A stretch of 53,177 nt of DNA, from positions 1 to 53,177 of the forward strand of contig JBBDRQ010000020.1 in the NCBI GenBank assembly GCA_040905365.1. The letters are read 5' to 3'. This document shows positions 7,500 to 16,620 of this stretch, in pieces. The stretch is from JAHWKV01 sp040905365 (GTDB lineage: Bacteria > Actinomycetota > CADDZG01 > JAHWKV01). Position numbers and translations under genes: made by a program. The notes under the pieces were generated by a model that was not told where the DNA came from, searched no databases, and saw nothing but the letters and a program-made list of their open reading frames with translations. Each line of letters begins with the position of its first letter. Within the stretch, counting starts at the first letter, position 1.

Positions 7500-10043
7500 C
7501 TATTCGTGAGCAATCGCGTCCAGGACATTCAGTCGGGCCGCCCGCCGCGCCGGAAGCACCGCGGCCAAGATCCCGGCCAGTGCGGCCCCGGCGACATAGG
7601 CGGCCAATTGCAGGCCGGGGATCGACAGGGTGGAGATCCCCTCAGAATCCAAAGCCGTCACCAACGCCCAACCGAAGAAAACTCCGATGGCCAGCCCTAC
7701 CAGGGCTCCCATTACGGCGATGATCACCGATTCAAGTCGAATCATCGAGCGGGCCTGCTTGCGAGCCATCCCAACCGCCCTCAGCAAACCTAGCTCGGTG
7801 GTGCGCTCGAAGACGGACAGAGCCAGCGTATTGGTGATGCCGAGCACCGCGATGACCAGGGCCAGGCCCAGTAGCGCAGACACCAAACCCAGGAGCTGGT
7901 TGATCTGCGAAACCGTCTGCTCGCGGGACTCGGCTTGATCGAGAATCGAGATGTTCGGATAACGCTCGGCGATCCCCTCCAGCGCCTCGGCGGCGTCTTC
8001 GGCCGGTACCCCCGGCGCAATCGTCAAGAACAGCTGCTGGTCGACCGCGTCCGGAAAGTTGGCGTTAAAAGTGTCGAGCCCCAGCAGATAACCGGAGCCA
8101 ACCAACGCTTGGTTGGCGAACACACCCACCACCGGAAGGCTCTGGGGGCCCGTAGCCGCAAACACTACGTCAAGATTGCCGCCTACCTCCACGCCCTCGT
8201 CGTCGGCGGTCTCTTCGGACAGCATTATGCCGCCATCGGCCAGATCGCCGGCGCTTCCCTGCGTGACGTCGATGTCGGCCACCTCGGTCAACTCATCCAC
8301 ATCGGCTCCGACCACAAAGGCCAAAGCGTCCCGCTCCCGCTGGAACTGGCCGAATCGGATAGCGCCTACCGAATCGATCTCATCGAGCTGGCGGATCTCC
8401 TCGGCTATTACAGGGCTAAGCCCGGTCGGGGCACCGAAGGCGCCTCCCGTGCTCACCGTGAAGTCGGCGAACAGATTCTCATCCACTACCTGCTGCGTGG
8501 AAGCCTTGAGTGAGTCCGCGAAGATGCTGACCGTACCCACCAGCGCCAGGCCAACCATCAACGCTGCAGCGGTGGCGGCGGTCCGGCGCGGAAGGCGCAC
8601 CGAATTGCGTTGCGCCAACCTACCGGGAACGCCCATTCTGCCAACCGGCGCCCCCACCACTCTCGCCACGGCCCCCGCGAACAGAGGAAAGACCCCGGCC
8701 AGGCCCAGAAAGATCAGCAGCGCGCCGGACCCCACGAACCACAGAGTCCGCTCAACATCGAGGAACAGCCCCACCATCAAAATGACGATGCCCGCATCGA
8801 TCACCAGGGCCGCGGCCACCATGGTCGCCCTCGAGAACTTCGCAGAGCTCGAGAGTCCGGTCCTCAACGCCTCCATGGGAGCTATACGGGCCGCCTTGCG
8901 AGCCGGGCCGACGGCCGCAACCAGGGTTACCGCGATACCCAGGAGCAAACCAACCACCACAGTTCGAGGCAACAGCACCAGGTTGGTGGAAGGAAGGTCG
9001 ATGCCGAACGCACCGAGCAGGGCGCTCAGGCCGCCTGCGATCCCAAACCCGGCCGCCAAGCCGAGCACCGAAGCCACTCCGGCAACTAAGAGTGCCTCGA
9101 CGAGCACCGCCGCCATGATTTGCCGCCCGCCGGCGCCGAGCGCCTTCAGCAGGGCGAATTCTCGAGTGCGCTGCGCAACGACGACCGAGAAGGTGTTGAA
9201 GATGATGAACGACCCCACGAACAAGGAGATCCCGGCAAAGACCAAAAGTGCGGTGTTGAAGAACCCCAGAGCCCCCTTGATCGTGTCGGCCTGTTCCTGC
9301 GCGACGTCTTCGCTGGCGACGGCCTCTACCCCTTCGGGCACGACCGCCTGCAGCCTGGTCAGCAGATCCTGCCGGTCGACCGAGGCCTCGGCAGCTACGT
9401 CGATTGAGTCGAGGCGCCCCATCTTCTCCAGCAAGCCCTGCGCGGTCTGAAGGTCGAACACCGCCAGGGTGGCGCCGCCCAGGTTGTCCGCGTTCCCAAA
9501 ACCGGCAATCCCGACGATTTGGAATTCGCGGGGCGCCTGCCGGGTAATGATCGACACCGTGTCGCCCACCTCGAAGCCGCCGGCTTCGGCGGTGGCGGCA
9601 TCCATGACGACCTCGTCGCCCCCTCTGGGCGCCCGGCCCGCGCGAATATCGAGAGCCCCCTTGGGCTGGTCGTACCAACTGACCCCCAACGTGGGTGCGC
9701 CGCCGGTGGTTACCGGCTCGCCCTGCTTGTCGATGAACTGCGCATAGCCCGTAACCGAGCCCGCCGCCGCCTCTACACCCTCGACCCGACGGACCTCACC
9801 CAGCAAATTCTCGTCGACGGACTCGCGACTGCTTCCCAACTGCGACTCGAACGAACTCTCCGCTCGCACGTACACGTCCACGCCCTCGGTCACGTCCACG
9901 AACAGGTTGTCGAAGGTGCGGTTGATTGTGTCGGTCAGGACGAAAGTGCCGGTGACGAACCCCACGCCCAGCACCACCGCCAAGGCGGTCAGAAAGAGCC
10001 TGAGTTTGTGGGCGAAAACGCCCCGGAAAGCGGCTTTCCACAT
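7500..10043 (-). CDS. FtsX/MacB-type ABC transporter permease
   Basis: An 847-residue permease with one N-terminal membrane helix (LFLTALAVVLGVGFVTGTFVLT), a large extracytoplasmic MacB-like domain, three helices containing the FtsX signature (TREFALLKALGAGGRQI), a second pair of helices and periplasmic domain, and a final FtsX domain (TTELGLLRAVGMARKQARSMIRLESV). This is the duplicated FtsX layout of actinobacterial and lipoprotein-releasing-type transporters. Such systems act as mechanotransmitters or export lipids, peptides or lipoproteins rather than import solutes. The gene starts 17 nt after the cognate ATPase gene and forms an operon with it. Substrate unknown. Length and domain order are normal. 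Confidence 0.88.
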   Translation of the reverse strand: MWKAAFRGVFAHKLRLFLTALAVVLGVGFVTGTFVLTDTINRTFDNLFVDVTEGVDVYVRAESSFESQLGSSRESVDENLLGEVRRVEGVEAAAGSVTGYAQFIDKQGEPVTTGGAPTLGVSWYDQPKGALDIRAGRAPRGGDEVVMDAATAEAGGFEVGDTVSIITRQAPREFQIVGIAGFGNADNLGGATLAVFDLQTAQGLLEKMGRLDSIDVAAEASVDRQDLLTRLQAVVPEGVEAVASEDVAQEQADTIKGALGFFNTALLVFAGISLFVGSFIIFNTFSVVVAQRTREFALLKALGAGGRQIMAAVLVEALLVAGVASVLGLAAGFGIAGGLSALLGAFGIDLPSTNLVLLPRTVVVGLLLGIAVTLVAAVGPARKAARIAPMEALRTGLSSSAKFSRATMVAAALVIDAGIVILMVGLFLDVERTLWFVGSGALLIFLGLAGVFPLFAGAVARVVGAPVGRMGVPGRLAQRNSVRLPRRTAATAAALMVGLALVGTVSIFADSLKASTQQVVDENLFADFTVSTGGAFGAPTGLSPVIAEEIRQLDEIDSVGAIRFGQFQRERDALAFVVGADVDELTEVADIDVTQGSAGDLADGGIMLSEETADDEGVEVGGNLDVVFAATGPQSLPVVGVFANQALVGSGYLLGLDTFNANFPDAVDQQLFLTIAPGVPAEDAAEALEGIAERYPNISILDQAESREQTVSQINQLLGLVSALLGLALVIAVLGITNTLALSVFERTTELGLLRAVGMARKQARSMIRLESVIIAVMGALVGLAIGVFFGWALVTALDSEGISTLSIPGLQLAAYVAGAALAGILAAVLPARRAARLNVLDAIAHE

Positions 10044-10060
10044 GCTAGTGCTCCAACAAA

Positions 10061-10945
10061 CTAGGGCTCGAGATTCTTGATGGTGTCCAAGATCATCTGA
10101 ACATCGGGGGCTATCAGTTCCTCAACCACCCGGCCGTCCGCAAGAAAGATCACCGCATCGGCGTGGCTAGCTGCGATCGGGTCGTGAGTGACCATGACAA
10201 TGGTCTGGCCGAAATTGTCCACTGCGCCCCGCAGAAACTGCAGCAGTTCGGCGCCTCGGCGGGAGTCGAGATTTCCGGTGGGTTCGTCTGCGAAGACGAT
10301 CTCCGGACGGCTGGCCAACGCCCGGGCGGCGGCCACCCTTTGCTGCTGCCCGCCGGAAAGCTCCGAGGGCATGTGGCCCAGCCGGTCGTTCAGGGCGACC
10401 GTATCGATCAGGTACTTGACCCACTGCTTGTCCGGGACCCTTTTTGCAAGGTCCATCGGCAAGGTAATATTTTCCATGGCAGTCAGGGTGGGCACGAGGT
10501 TAAAAGACTGGAATATGAAACCGACCTTGTCTCTGCGAAGCCGCGTGCGTTCCTTCTCCCCCAAGGCGCTGACCTCTGCGTCACCGATGAAGGACTGGCC
10601 GGCCGTCAGGTTGTCCAGGCCGGCAAGACAGTGCAGCAGGGTTGATTTGCCTGAGCCGGAGGGACCCATTATCGCAATGAAGTGACCCCGGGGGATCTCC
10701 ATGTTGATTCCGTCGACCGCACGTACCGCAGTAGCGCCCTCGCCGAACTCCTTTACCGCATCCCTGGCCGCAACCGCGATTGGTGCCAGGGCCGGCTCAT
10801 CGACCGCCCCTTCCCGCTGCCCGTCCGGGGCGCCTCCGCCTTCCGGTTGCTCCAACGTTGTGGACTCGTCCTCGGTCCGCTCCTCACGCGTCACGCCCCC
10901 TTCAGGTTCCTCGTCGGGCGGCTGCGCATCCGGTTGATTCCTCAA
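10061..10945 (-). CDS. ABC transporter ATP-binding protein (MacB/LolD type)
   Basis: A 294-residue ATPase partner of the FtsX-type permease. Walker A is GPSGSGKST, the signature is LSGGQQQRVAAARAL, and Walker B is IVFADEPTGNLDS followed by the H-loop MVTHD; these match the MacB/LolD/FtsE subfamily. The first 55 or so residues are an acidic, disordered Glu/Pro/Gly extension not found in most relatives. I keep the TTG start at 10945 because AGGAGG lies 4 nt before it and a -35/-10 pair lies upstream. It is the first gene of the two-gene operon and is divergent from an ECF sigma gene, which might regulate it; that is inference. Confidence 0.88.
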   Translation of the reverse strand: MRNQPDAQPPDEEPEGGVTREERTEDESTTLEQPEGGGAPDGQREGAVDEPALAPIAVAARDAVKEFGEGATAVRAVDGINMEIPRGHFIAIMGPSGSGKSTLLHCLAGLDNLTAGQSFIGDAEVSALGEKERTRLRRDKVGFIFQSFNLVPTLTAMENITLPMDLAKRVPDKQWVKYLIDTVALNDRLGHMPSELSGGQQQRVAAARALASRPEIVFADEPTGNLDSRRGAELLQFLRGAVDNFGQTIVMVTHDPIAASHADAVIFLADGRVVEELIAPDVQMILDTIKNLEP

Positions 10946-10965
10946 GTTGCCTCCTGGCGGCCAAA

Positions 10966-10994
10966 TATAAAGGTTTGCCAGGGTCTATTGTCCA
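10966..10994 (-). promoter_or_regulatory. Promoter for the MacB-type ABC operon
   Basis: Read on the minus strand, TGGACA (10994-10989) and TTTATA (10971-10966) are separated by 17 bp. Transcription would start about 15 nt before the TTG start codon, leaving room for the AGGAGG ribosome site. The rest of the 243-bp divergent gap up to 11188 shows no clear second promoter. Confidence 0.5.
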
Positions 10995-11188
10995 CGGTCT
11001 CGGTTAGCCACGCTATTGGCCGGGACGAAACTTGACTCAAGACAGCGTCATAAATTGCCATTCAGCCGCCGCCACACAACCCGTCGGCGGGGCCCGGCTC
11101 AACAAACTTCAAAGATTTCACTGAATTCATTTCCGGTTCGTGCCGATAAGTAATCCACAACGTTTAGCCCAAGACCGGCGGAGGATTC

Positions 11189-11776
11189 TTGTTGGATACC
11201 GGCGACGAACTGGCGAGCGCGGTAACGGCTGCACAACAGGGCCTGGAATGGGGATGGACCCAGCTCTACCGGGTCCTGGCCCCGGCAGTTGCCGGGTACC
11301 TAAGAGCGCAGGAAGCTCGCGAGCCGGAGGATTTGACCGGTGAGGTCTTCGTACAGGCGGTCCGCTCCATTCAGGGGTTTTCCGGCGATGCGGCAGCTTT
11401 CCGATCCTGGATATTTTGCATCGCCCACAACAAGCTCGTCGACGATTCCCGCTACCGCAAGCGCCGCCCCGTAGAGGTCATGGCCGGCCCCGGACGGGAC
11501 CTGGTTCACCCCGACCGCGTCGAAGATCTGGTGCTGAACAACCTGGCCCGAGCCCGGGTCCGACGCGTGATCCTCAAGCTCACCGACGACCAACGCGACG
11601 TCCTGCTGTTGAGGATTTTGGGCGGACTCACCATCGACGAGGTCGCTCGGACGCTCGGAAAACAGCCCTCGGCGGTCAAGGCCTTACAGCGGCGGGGCTT
11701 GGCCATCATCAAGCGAGATTTTCCGGCTCCCGCGTACCCTTTCAAGGCGGACCGACGTTTACCCGCATTGGGATGA
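11189..11776 (+). CDS. ECF-type RNA polymerase sigma factor
   Basis: A 195-residue group-4 sigma factor. Region 2 covers about residues 20-90 (EPEDLTGEVFVQAVRSI, then FRSWIFCIAHNKLVDDSRYRKRRP), and region 4 about 125-180 (LTDDQRDVLLLRILGGLTIDEVARTLGKQPSAVKALQRRGL), a helix-turn-helix that reads the -35 element. The TTG start at 11189 follows GGCGGAGG by 4 bases. No anti-sigma gene is adjacent, unlike the paralogue at 51368-51979, with which it shares both regions closely (EPEDLT.EVF; DSRxRKRRPV). It is divergent from the MacB-like operon, a possible target. A strong hairpin follows the gene. Confidence 0.9.
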   Translation: MLDTGDELASAVTAAQQGLEWGWTQLYRVLAPAVAGYLRAQEAREPEDLTGEVFVQAVRSIQGFSGDAAAFRSWIFCIAHNKLVDDSRYRKRRPVEVMAGPGRDLVHPDRVEDLVLNNLARARVRRVILKLTDDQRDVLLLRILGGLTIDEVARTLGKQPSAVKALQRRGLAIIKRDFPAPAYPFKADRRLPALG

Positions 11777-11865
11777 CCCAAGATCATAGGACGGTGCGGG
11801 ACCGGGGAACCAGGGCCCTAACGGGTTCAGCTGGGAGACGGCCCGGCGAATTTCGGTACTGCCAG

Positions 11866-11897
11866 CGATTACCCCGCCCGAAGGGGCGGGGTAATCG
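11866..11897 (+). terminator. Strong GC-rich hairpin after the ECF sigma gene
   Basis: A perfect stem of 14 bp (arms 11866-11879 and 11884-11897, core CCCCGCCC/GGGCGGGG) with the four-base loop GAAG. It lies 90 bp after the sigma gene and 84 bp before the next start. No T-tract follows, so it may act as a Rho-independent-like barrier or a 5'-leader structure of the next gene. Confidence 0.55.
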
Positions 11898-11981
11898 TGC
11901 TTTGCGGTATCAATCTTGCCCACCCTGCGAGACAATAGAGGCAGAGCAGCGTGCCAACGACTCGCCGGAAAGGTGCTCGCT

Positions 11982-12899
11982 ATGAGAGCTGACTCCGTTT
12001 CTCATCCCCAGGGGCCTGCGCTTGCGTCGTCCACGGGCATGGGTCCGGTACACCTTTCGGTCAGTTCTGCCCGCAGCTCGATCGAGTTCTACCGGCAGGT
12101 CGTAGGGCTGGAAGTACTGAACTCCGCCGCGGACCACATCAGCTTGGGAGCCGGCGAGCGGGAGCTAATCGTGTTGTATCCGGGTGCCGATTGCCCGGTG
12201 CCCAGCGGTAGAACCGGCCTGTATCACTTGGCGCTGGTGCTGCCGAGCCAGCGCGAACTGGCTCGCGCTATTAAGCGTTTCGCCCAAATCGGCTACCCCA
12301 ACTCTCCCACCGACCACGTGATGACCAAATCCGACTATCTGTGGGATCCGGACGGCAACGGCTTGGAGCTGTACGCGGAGACTCCAGAGGACGGCACCTG
12401 GTTCATGACCGACGAAGAGTTCGGTGCTCGCGACGCCTCCGGCCGCCCTCGCTCGGGACGCGACCCCATTCACCTCGGCCAGCTCTTTCAAGAGCTCCAG
12501 CCCGAGGACGACATCGAAGCGCCGCTTCCCGCCGGCACGAAGATGGGGCACATTCACCTGCATGTTAGGGATGTTGAGGAGGCGGTCGGCTTCTATCGCG
12601 ACATCATCGGGTTCGAGTTGATGGGGCTGTCGCGCCGGTTTCGTGTAGCTTTCGTAGCCGCCGGCGGATACCACCACCACGTTGGATTGAATACCTGGGC
12701 CGGCATGGACGCCCCTCCGCCGCCCGCCTCCAGTTGCGGCTTGCGTCACTTCACGATCGAGGTGCCCGGCGGCAGGGACCTGCTGGAGGTCTCGCAGCGG
12801 CTCGAGGGCGCGGGCTATCCGCTGCTCGCCCAATCCGAACAAACTTTGTTCCTGGCCGACCCGTCGAGCAACCGGCTGCAGGTGATCTCCCGCAGGTAG
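11982..12899 (+). CDS. Two-domain vicinal oxygen chelate (CatE-like ring-cleaving dioxygenase/glyoxalase) protein
   Basis: A 305-residue protein of two VOC modules. The first begins GPVHLSVSSARSSIEFYRQVVGLEVL (shortened: PVHLSV, EFYRQVVGLEVL) and ends DPDGNGLELYAE; the second begins MGHIHLHVRDVEEAVGFYRD and ends in DPSSNRLQVI. Metal ligands expected are His in HLSV/HLHV, His in YHLAL/RHFTIEV, and Glu in LELYAE; in the second module the final Glu position reads Gln. The layout is that of Bacillus CatE-like extradiol dioxygenases. Substrate cannot be read from sequence. I chose ATG 11982 because GGAAAGG lies 8 bases upstream; an open extension further upstream covers the terminator region. It appears to be a single-gene unit. 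Confidence 0.82.
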   Translation: MRADSVSHPQGPALASSTGMGPVHLSVSSARSSIEFYRQVVGLEVLNSAADHISLGAGERELIVLYPGADCPVPSGRTGLYHLALVLPSQRELARAIKRFAQIGYPNSPTDHVMTKSDYLWDPDGNGLELYAETPEDGTWFMTDEEFGARDASGRPRSGRDPIHLGQLFQELQPEDDIEAPLPAGTKMGHIHLHVRDVEEAVGFYRDIIGFELMGLSRRFRVAFVAAGGYHHHVGLNTWAGMDAPPPPASSCGLRHFTIEVPGGRDLLEVSQRLEGAGYPLLAQSEQTLFLADPSSNRLQVISRR

Positions 12900-12912
12900 C
12901 GCTGCTGTGCTG

Positions 12913-13401
12913 TTAGCCGGTTATGCCGGATACGCCGTCCGCCCCGTCTTCCCCATCTTCGCCCGGCTGGCCAGGCGCGCCGTCGCTTCCGTCGGCACCA
13001 TCTCCCGTACGGATCGACCCTCCGGCCGAGCCGTTAGCAGGCCGGGGAGATTCTCCATCCTCCAACTGCCCTTCGGAGTCACGCTCCGGGTCCTCGGATG
13101 CGGTGCCCGCCCCGGCGTCGTCGGAAACCGACGGCATCAGCTTGGCTTCCACCTCCAGAGCAGCCGCCAAGATCTGTTGGAACTGTCCTTCGGATATCTC
13201 GTTTTGACGGGACATGTCCAGAGCCTCGGACCGCAAAGTATTCAGTCGCCGCAACGCCGCGTCGTAATCTCCGGACACCGCGGCCTCACGGACCTCCCCC
13301 ACTTGCGAGCGTAGCTCCGCCATAGCTTCGGGCTCGGTGTCGGATCCTCCGCACGCAACAAGGGTCAGAACGCCCGTCAAGGCAAGGGCAAGAATCTTCA
13401 C
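12913..13401 (-). CDS. Lipoprotein with collagen-like Gly-X-Y tail
   Basis: A 162-residue lipoprotein: signal peptide with lipobox LVAC (Cys17), then a helical domain of about 75 residues (ELRSQVGEVREAAVSGDYDA; RRLNTLRSEALDMS; GQFQQILAAALEVEAKL). After an acidic linker comes a terminal run of about nine uninterrupted Gly-X-Y triplets, GAD-GSD-GAP-GQP-GED-GED-GAD-GVS-GIT, ending in Gly. Collagen-like tails form triple helices in some bacterial surface proteins. The ATG overlaps the stop of the upstream kinase gene (ATGA), so it is made together with the kinase. The helical domain may sense or bind something outside the membrane. The family is otherwise unknown to me. Confidence 0.72.
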   Translation of the reverse strand: MKILALALTGVLTLVACGGSDTEPEAMAELRSQVGEVREAAVSGDYDAALRRLNTLRSEALDMSRQNEISEGQFQQILAAALEVEAKLMPSVSDDAGAGTASEDPERDSEGQLEDGESPRPANGSAGGSIRTGDGADGSDGAPGQPGEDGEDGADGVSGITG

Positions 13402-14534
13402 GGGTTCACCGCTTCCTCGAGGTCGTTGAGGGCCTCCTCCAGCTCCGGGGAGATGCTGCCCGACGCCGCCCCGGCATCGGGGGTCTCCACCGGGTCAACT
13501 CGCACGTTGCGACTGACCATCATGACAACAATTATCAACGCGAGCACGGCAGCGGCCACCCCGGCAATCCTGTACAGACCCGACCCGCCGGCACGGTGGA
13601 CCGGACCGGAGGAAGGCAGAATCTTGGTCCGAGAGCGGTCGGAGTCACCCTTGGACAGCACGGTAGTCGGAGTCTCGCCGGTTACCGGAATTTCAGCGGT
13701 TCCGTCCTTTGCGGATACGCCCGCCAGCCGGCGCAACTCACCGGACATCTCCCGTGCGCTCGCGTAGCGGCTCTGGGGGTCCTTGGCCATGGCTTTGTCC
13801 ACTATCGCCACCAGGGCGGGGTCCAACTCCGGACGGACCTCCGCGAGATCCGGAAGAGCGTCCTGTTCGATGGCGCGCATTAGACCCAAGGGCGTATCGG
13901 CCTGAAACGGCTTGTACCCGGCCAGCATCTCGAACAAAATCGCTCCGACCGCGTACAGGTCACTGTGCCTGGTAGCCGGATGTCCTTCGATCCTCTCCGG
14001 GGCCAGGTAGGCCGGCGTGCCCACCATGGTTCCGGTCTGGGTCAGGTCGGCGCCTCCGGACACCTTGGCCACCCCGAAATCGGCGACCTTTACCGAGAAG
14101 TCTGCGGCCAGCAGGATGTTGCTCGGCTTGAGATCTCGATGCAGGATCTGCTCGCTGTGCGCGACCTGCAGAGCGTCCAGAATCTGCAAAGCGACGTCGA
14201 TCGCCCGATCGGGACCCGCGGCCCCTGCTTTGAGCTCGTCGGCCAGCGTCCGGCCGGTTAGCAACTCCATCACCATGAACGGCAGACCCTCGTGCTCCCC
14301 GGTGTCGAATACCGCCACCACGCCGCTGTGCGTCAGCCGTCCCGCCGCACGGATTTCGGCCTCAAAACGCTCCCGTAAATCCGGCCGCTCAGCCATCTCC
14401 CGCCGCAAGAGCTTGATGGCAACCGCTCGGTCCAGCTTGGAATCCCGGCCGGAGAAGACCTCGCCCATTCCCCCGACCGCGATCAATTTATTCACCACAT
14501 ACCGATCGGCAACGGTCGTCCGGTTGGAATTCAG
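13398..14534 (-). CDS. PknB-type Ser/Thr protein kinase, membrane-anchored, probable CTG start
   Basis: Eukaryotic-like kinase: glycine loop IAVGGMGEVF, catalytic Lys in VAIKLL (Lys41), HRDLKPSN, DFGVAK, and the APE site as YLAPERI. A membrane helix (IAGVAAAVLALIIVVMMV) follows near residue 330, with a short acidic extracytoplasmic end and no PASTA repeats. The first ATG/GTG in frame (GTG 14498) would cut the kinase fold just before the glycine loop. The family's RY motif (VADRYVV) lies upstream, and the only start with a ribosome site is CTG at 14534, whose last two bases overlap the TGA stop of the ABC exporter (CTGA), eight bases after GGAG. I therefore extend the protein to 378 residues. 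Its stop overlaps the ATG of the lipoprotein gene. Confidence 0.85.
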   Translation of the reverse strand: MNSNRTTVADRYVVNKLIAVGGMGEVFSGRDSKLDRAVAIKLLRREMAERPDLRERFEAEIRAAGRLTHSGVVAVFDTGEHEGLPFMVMELLTGRTLADELKAGAAGPDRAIDVALQILDALQVAHSEQILHRDLKPSNILLAADFSVKVADFGVAKVSGGADLTQTGTMVGTPAYLAPERIEGHPATRHSDLYAVGAILFEMLAGYKPFQADTPLGLMRAIEQDALPDLAEVRPELDPALVAIVDKAMAKDPQSRYASAREMSGELRRLAGVSAKDGTAEIPVTGETPTTVLSKGDSDRSRTKILPSSGPVHRAGGSGLYRIAGVAAAVLALIIVVMMVSRNVRVDPVETPDAGAASGSISPELEEALNDLEEAVNP

Positions 14535-16471
14535 AAAAATATCTCCGTACTCGTCGGACCGACATCACCGGGCACGTGGGCGCTCTCCGCTTCCATCGCC
14601 AGCTGCCTCCCCGCCTCGTCCTTGAACTGGGTGCGATACAAATCCTCGTACACACCTCCGGAGCGCATCAGCTCCCGGTGAGTGCCCCTCTCAACGATGC
14701 GGCCGCCATCCACAACCAATATCTGATCGGCGCCGGTAATGGTGGAAAGCCGGTGCGCAATAACCAGAGAGGACCGCTCCTGCAAGGTTACCGCCAGCGC
14801 CCGTTGAATGAGCGACTCAGACTCCGAATCCAGGTGCGCGGTAGCCTCGTCCAAGATCACCACCGCGGGATCCTTGAGCAACAAGCGGGCGATGGCAAGC
14901 CGCTGTTTCTCGCCGCCGGAAAGACGGTAGCCCCGCTCGCCCACCATCGTGTCCAAGCCGTCGGGCAAGCTCTGGATCAGCCCGTAGATCTGGGCCGCCT
15001 TGGCTGCTCCGAGTATCTCCTCATCGGTGGCCTCGGGTCGAGCGTAGGCAAGGTTGGCCCGGATTGTGTCGTGGAACAGGTGAACGTCCTGCGAGACTGT
15101 ACCCACGGCGTCGGCCAGGCTCTGCAAACTGAGGTCCTTGACGTCGTAACCGTCGATGCGTACCTGCCCATGAGTTGCGTCGTACAGTCTGGGCAGCAGC
15201 GAGGCAATGGTGGTCTTGCCTCCACCCGAGGGTCCGACCAACGCGACCATCTCCCCCGGCGCTATGTGGAACGAGACGCCGGAGAGCGTCCAGGAGTCCT
15301 CACCGTCTACCGGCAGAGCGTCGACGCGGCCTTCTTCGAGCGAGGCGATTGAGACCCCGGGTCCGGACGGATAGGAGAACCAGACATCGTCGAAAGTCAC
15401 CTCGCCGCGGGGCTGTTCAAGGTCCACCGCCCCGGGGCGTTCCCGGATCGAGCTGGGAAAATCCAGAACCTCGAAAACCCGATTGAACGACACCAGAGCC
15501 GATTTCACGTCCACAGGAAGGTTGCTGAGGCTGGTGATCGGTCCGAACAACCGGGTCAGCCACAGGCTGAACGCCACGATCGTGCCCAGCAGAATCTCTC
15601 CGTTGATCACCATTCGCCCGCCCATCCAAAAGACCAGCGCCGTGCCCACGGCAGAGACGATCGCGAAGCTCATGTACAGCATCCGCCCGTACATGGCCGT
15701 CTTGACCCCCAGGTCCCGCACCGCACCGGCCTTGGCCGCGAACACCTCCTTCTCCCGGCCGTAGTTGCCGAAAAGCTTGACCAACAACGCCCCCCCGATG
15801 TGAAATCGTTCGGTCATCTGGTTGTTCATGACGGCGTCGCGCTCCATCCGCTGCTGCACGAGCCGCTGCACGATCTTGGCGACCTTCTTGGTTGGGATCA
15901 CGAACAGCGGTATTACCGTCAGGGCCGCCAGAGCCAAGCGCCACTCGAGCACGAACATAACCACCGCGGTCACCAGCAGATCTCCTACCGTGGACATCAC
16001 CCCGGCCGTGGTCTCGGTGACCGCCTTTTGAGCACCGATCACGTCGTTGTTCATTCGGCTCATCAGCGAACCGGTCTGGGTCCGGGTAAAGAACGACACC
16101 GGCAGCCGCTGTACGTGACTGAACAGCTGCACACGCAGGTCGAAGATGATTCCCTCACCGATGCGCGACGTGAGGTAACGCATGATTACTGCCACCAACC
16201 CGGTTGCCGCGGCCACACCGACGATCCCCAGGCAGAGCGCGGCGAGCTGGCCCTGGTCCCGCCCGGGAATGGCGTAGTCGAGAATAAACTTGATGAGCAG
16301 GGGCGGCAGTACGCCCAGACCCGACATGACCAGGGTGACCACGGCCAGGATGCCGATCTGCCGGCGGTACGGTTGCGCAAAGCGGTACACGCGCCGGACA
16401 AGCCCCTTGGGCAGCTTGACGCTCTTGCCGTCCTCCCGGGGCTGCATCAAACGCCATACGTCGTGCGACAT
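14531..16471 (-). CDS. ABC exporter, fused membrane and ATPase domains
   Basis: A half-transporter of 646 residues: a six-helix type-I exporter domain (about residues 40-330) and an ATPase domain with Walker A GPSGGGKTT, signature LSGGEKQRLAIARLL and Walker B VVILDEATAHLDS. It should act as a homodimer or with an unseen partner; drugs, lipids or peptides are typical cargo. I prefer ATG 16471 (MSHDVWRL) over the longer frame from 16558, because the preceding sequence looks untranslated and CATAAT sits six bases before that ATG, as for a leaderless start. It leads an operon with a Ser/Thr kinase and a collagen-tailed lipoprotein, which suggests the exporter, or what it exports, is tied to kinase signalling. 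Confidence 0.88.
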   Translation of the reverse strand: MSHDVWRLMQPREDGKSVKLPKGLVRRVYRFAQPYRRQIGILAVVTLVMSGLGVLPPLLIKFILDYAIPGRDQGQLAALCLGIVGVAAATGLVAVIMRYLTSRIGEGIIFDLRVQLFSHVQRLPVSFFTRTQTGSLMSRMNNDVIGAQKAVTETTAGVMSTVGDLLVTAVVMFVLEWRLALAALTVIPLFVIPTKKVAKIVQRLVQQRMERDAVMNNQMTERFHIGGALLVKLFGNYGREKEVFAAKAGAVRDLGVKTAMYGRMLYMSFAIVSAVGTALVFWMGGRMVINGEILLGTIVAFSLWLTRLFGPITSLSNLPVDVKSALVSFNRVFEVLDFPSSIRERPGAVDLEQPRGEVTFDDVWFSYPSGPGVSIASLEEGRVDALPVDGEDSWTLSGVSFHIAPGEMVALVGPSGGGKTTIASLLPRLYDATHGQVRIDGYDVKDLSLQSLADAVGTVSQDVHLFHDTIRANLAYARPEATDEEILGAAKAAQIYGLIQSLPDGLDTMVGERGYRLSGGEKQRLAIARLLLKDPAVVILDEATAHLDSESESLIQRALAVTLQERSSLVIAHRLSTITGADQILVVDGGRIVERGTHRELMRSGGVYEDLYRTQFKDEAGRQLAMEAESAHVPGDVGPTSTEIFF

Positions 16472-16620
16472 ATTCCTATTATGGGGTTGATGCCCTTTCT
16501 GGGCGCTCGTTGCAGCCTCCGGCCCCGTCACAAAACGGCCGGAAAGTCTTGCGGCCAACGACCGGTTACAGGGATCCGCTCATCCGTTTAGGATCGGTCC
16601 TACAAAGGTAGGGACAGACC

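Noticed and set aside
8113..9450. 445-codon open frame on the plus strand
   Set aside because: It is the antisense shadow of the FtsX-type permease, with a Ser/Thr/Ala-rich composition and no ribosome site.
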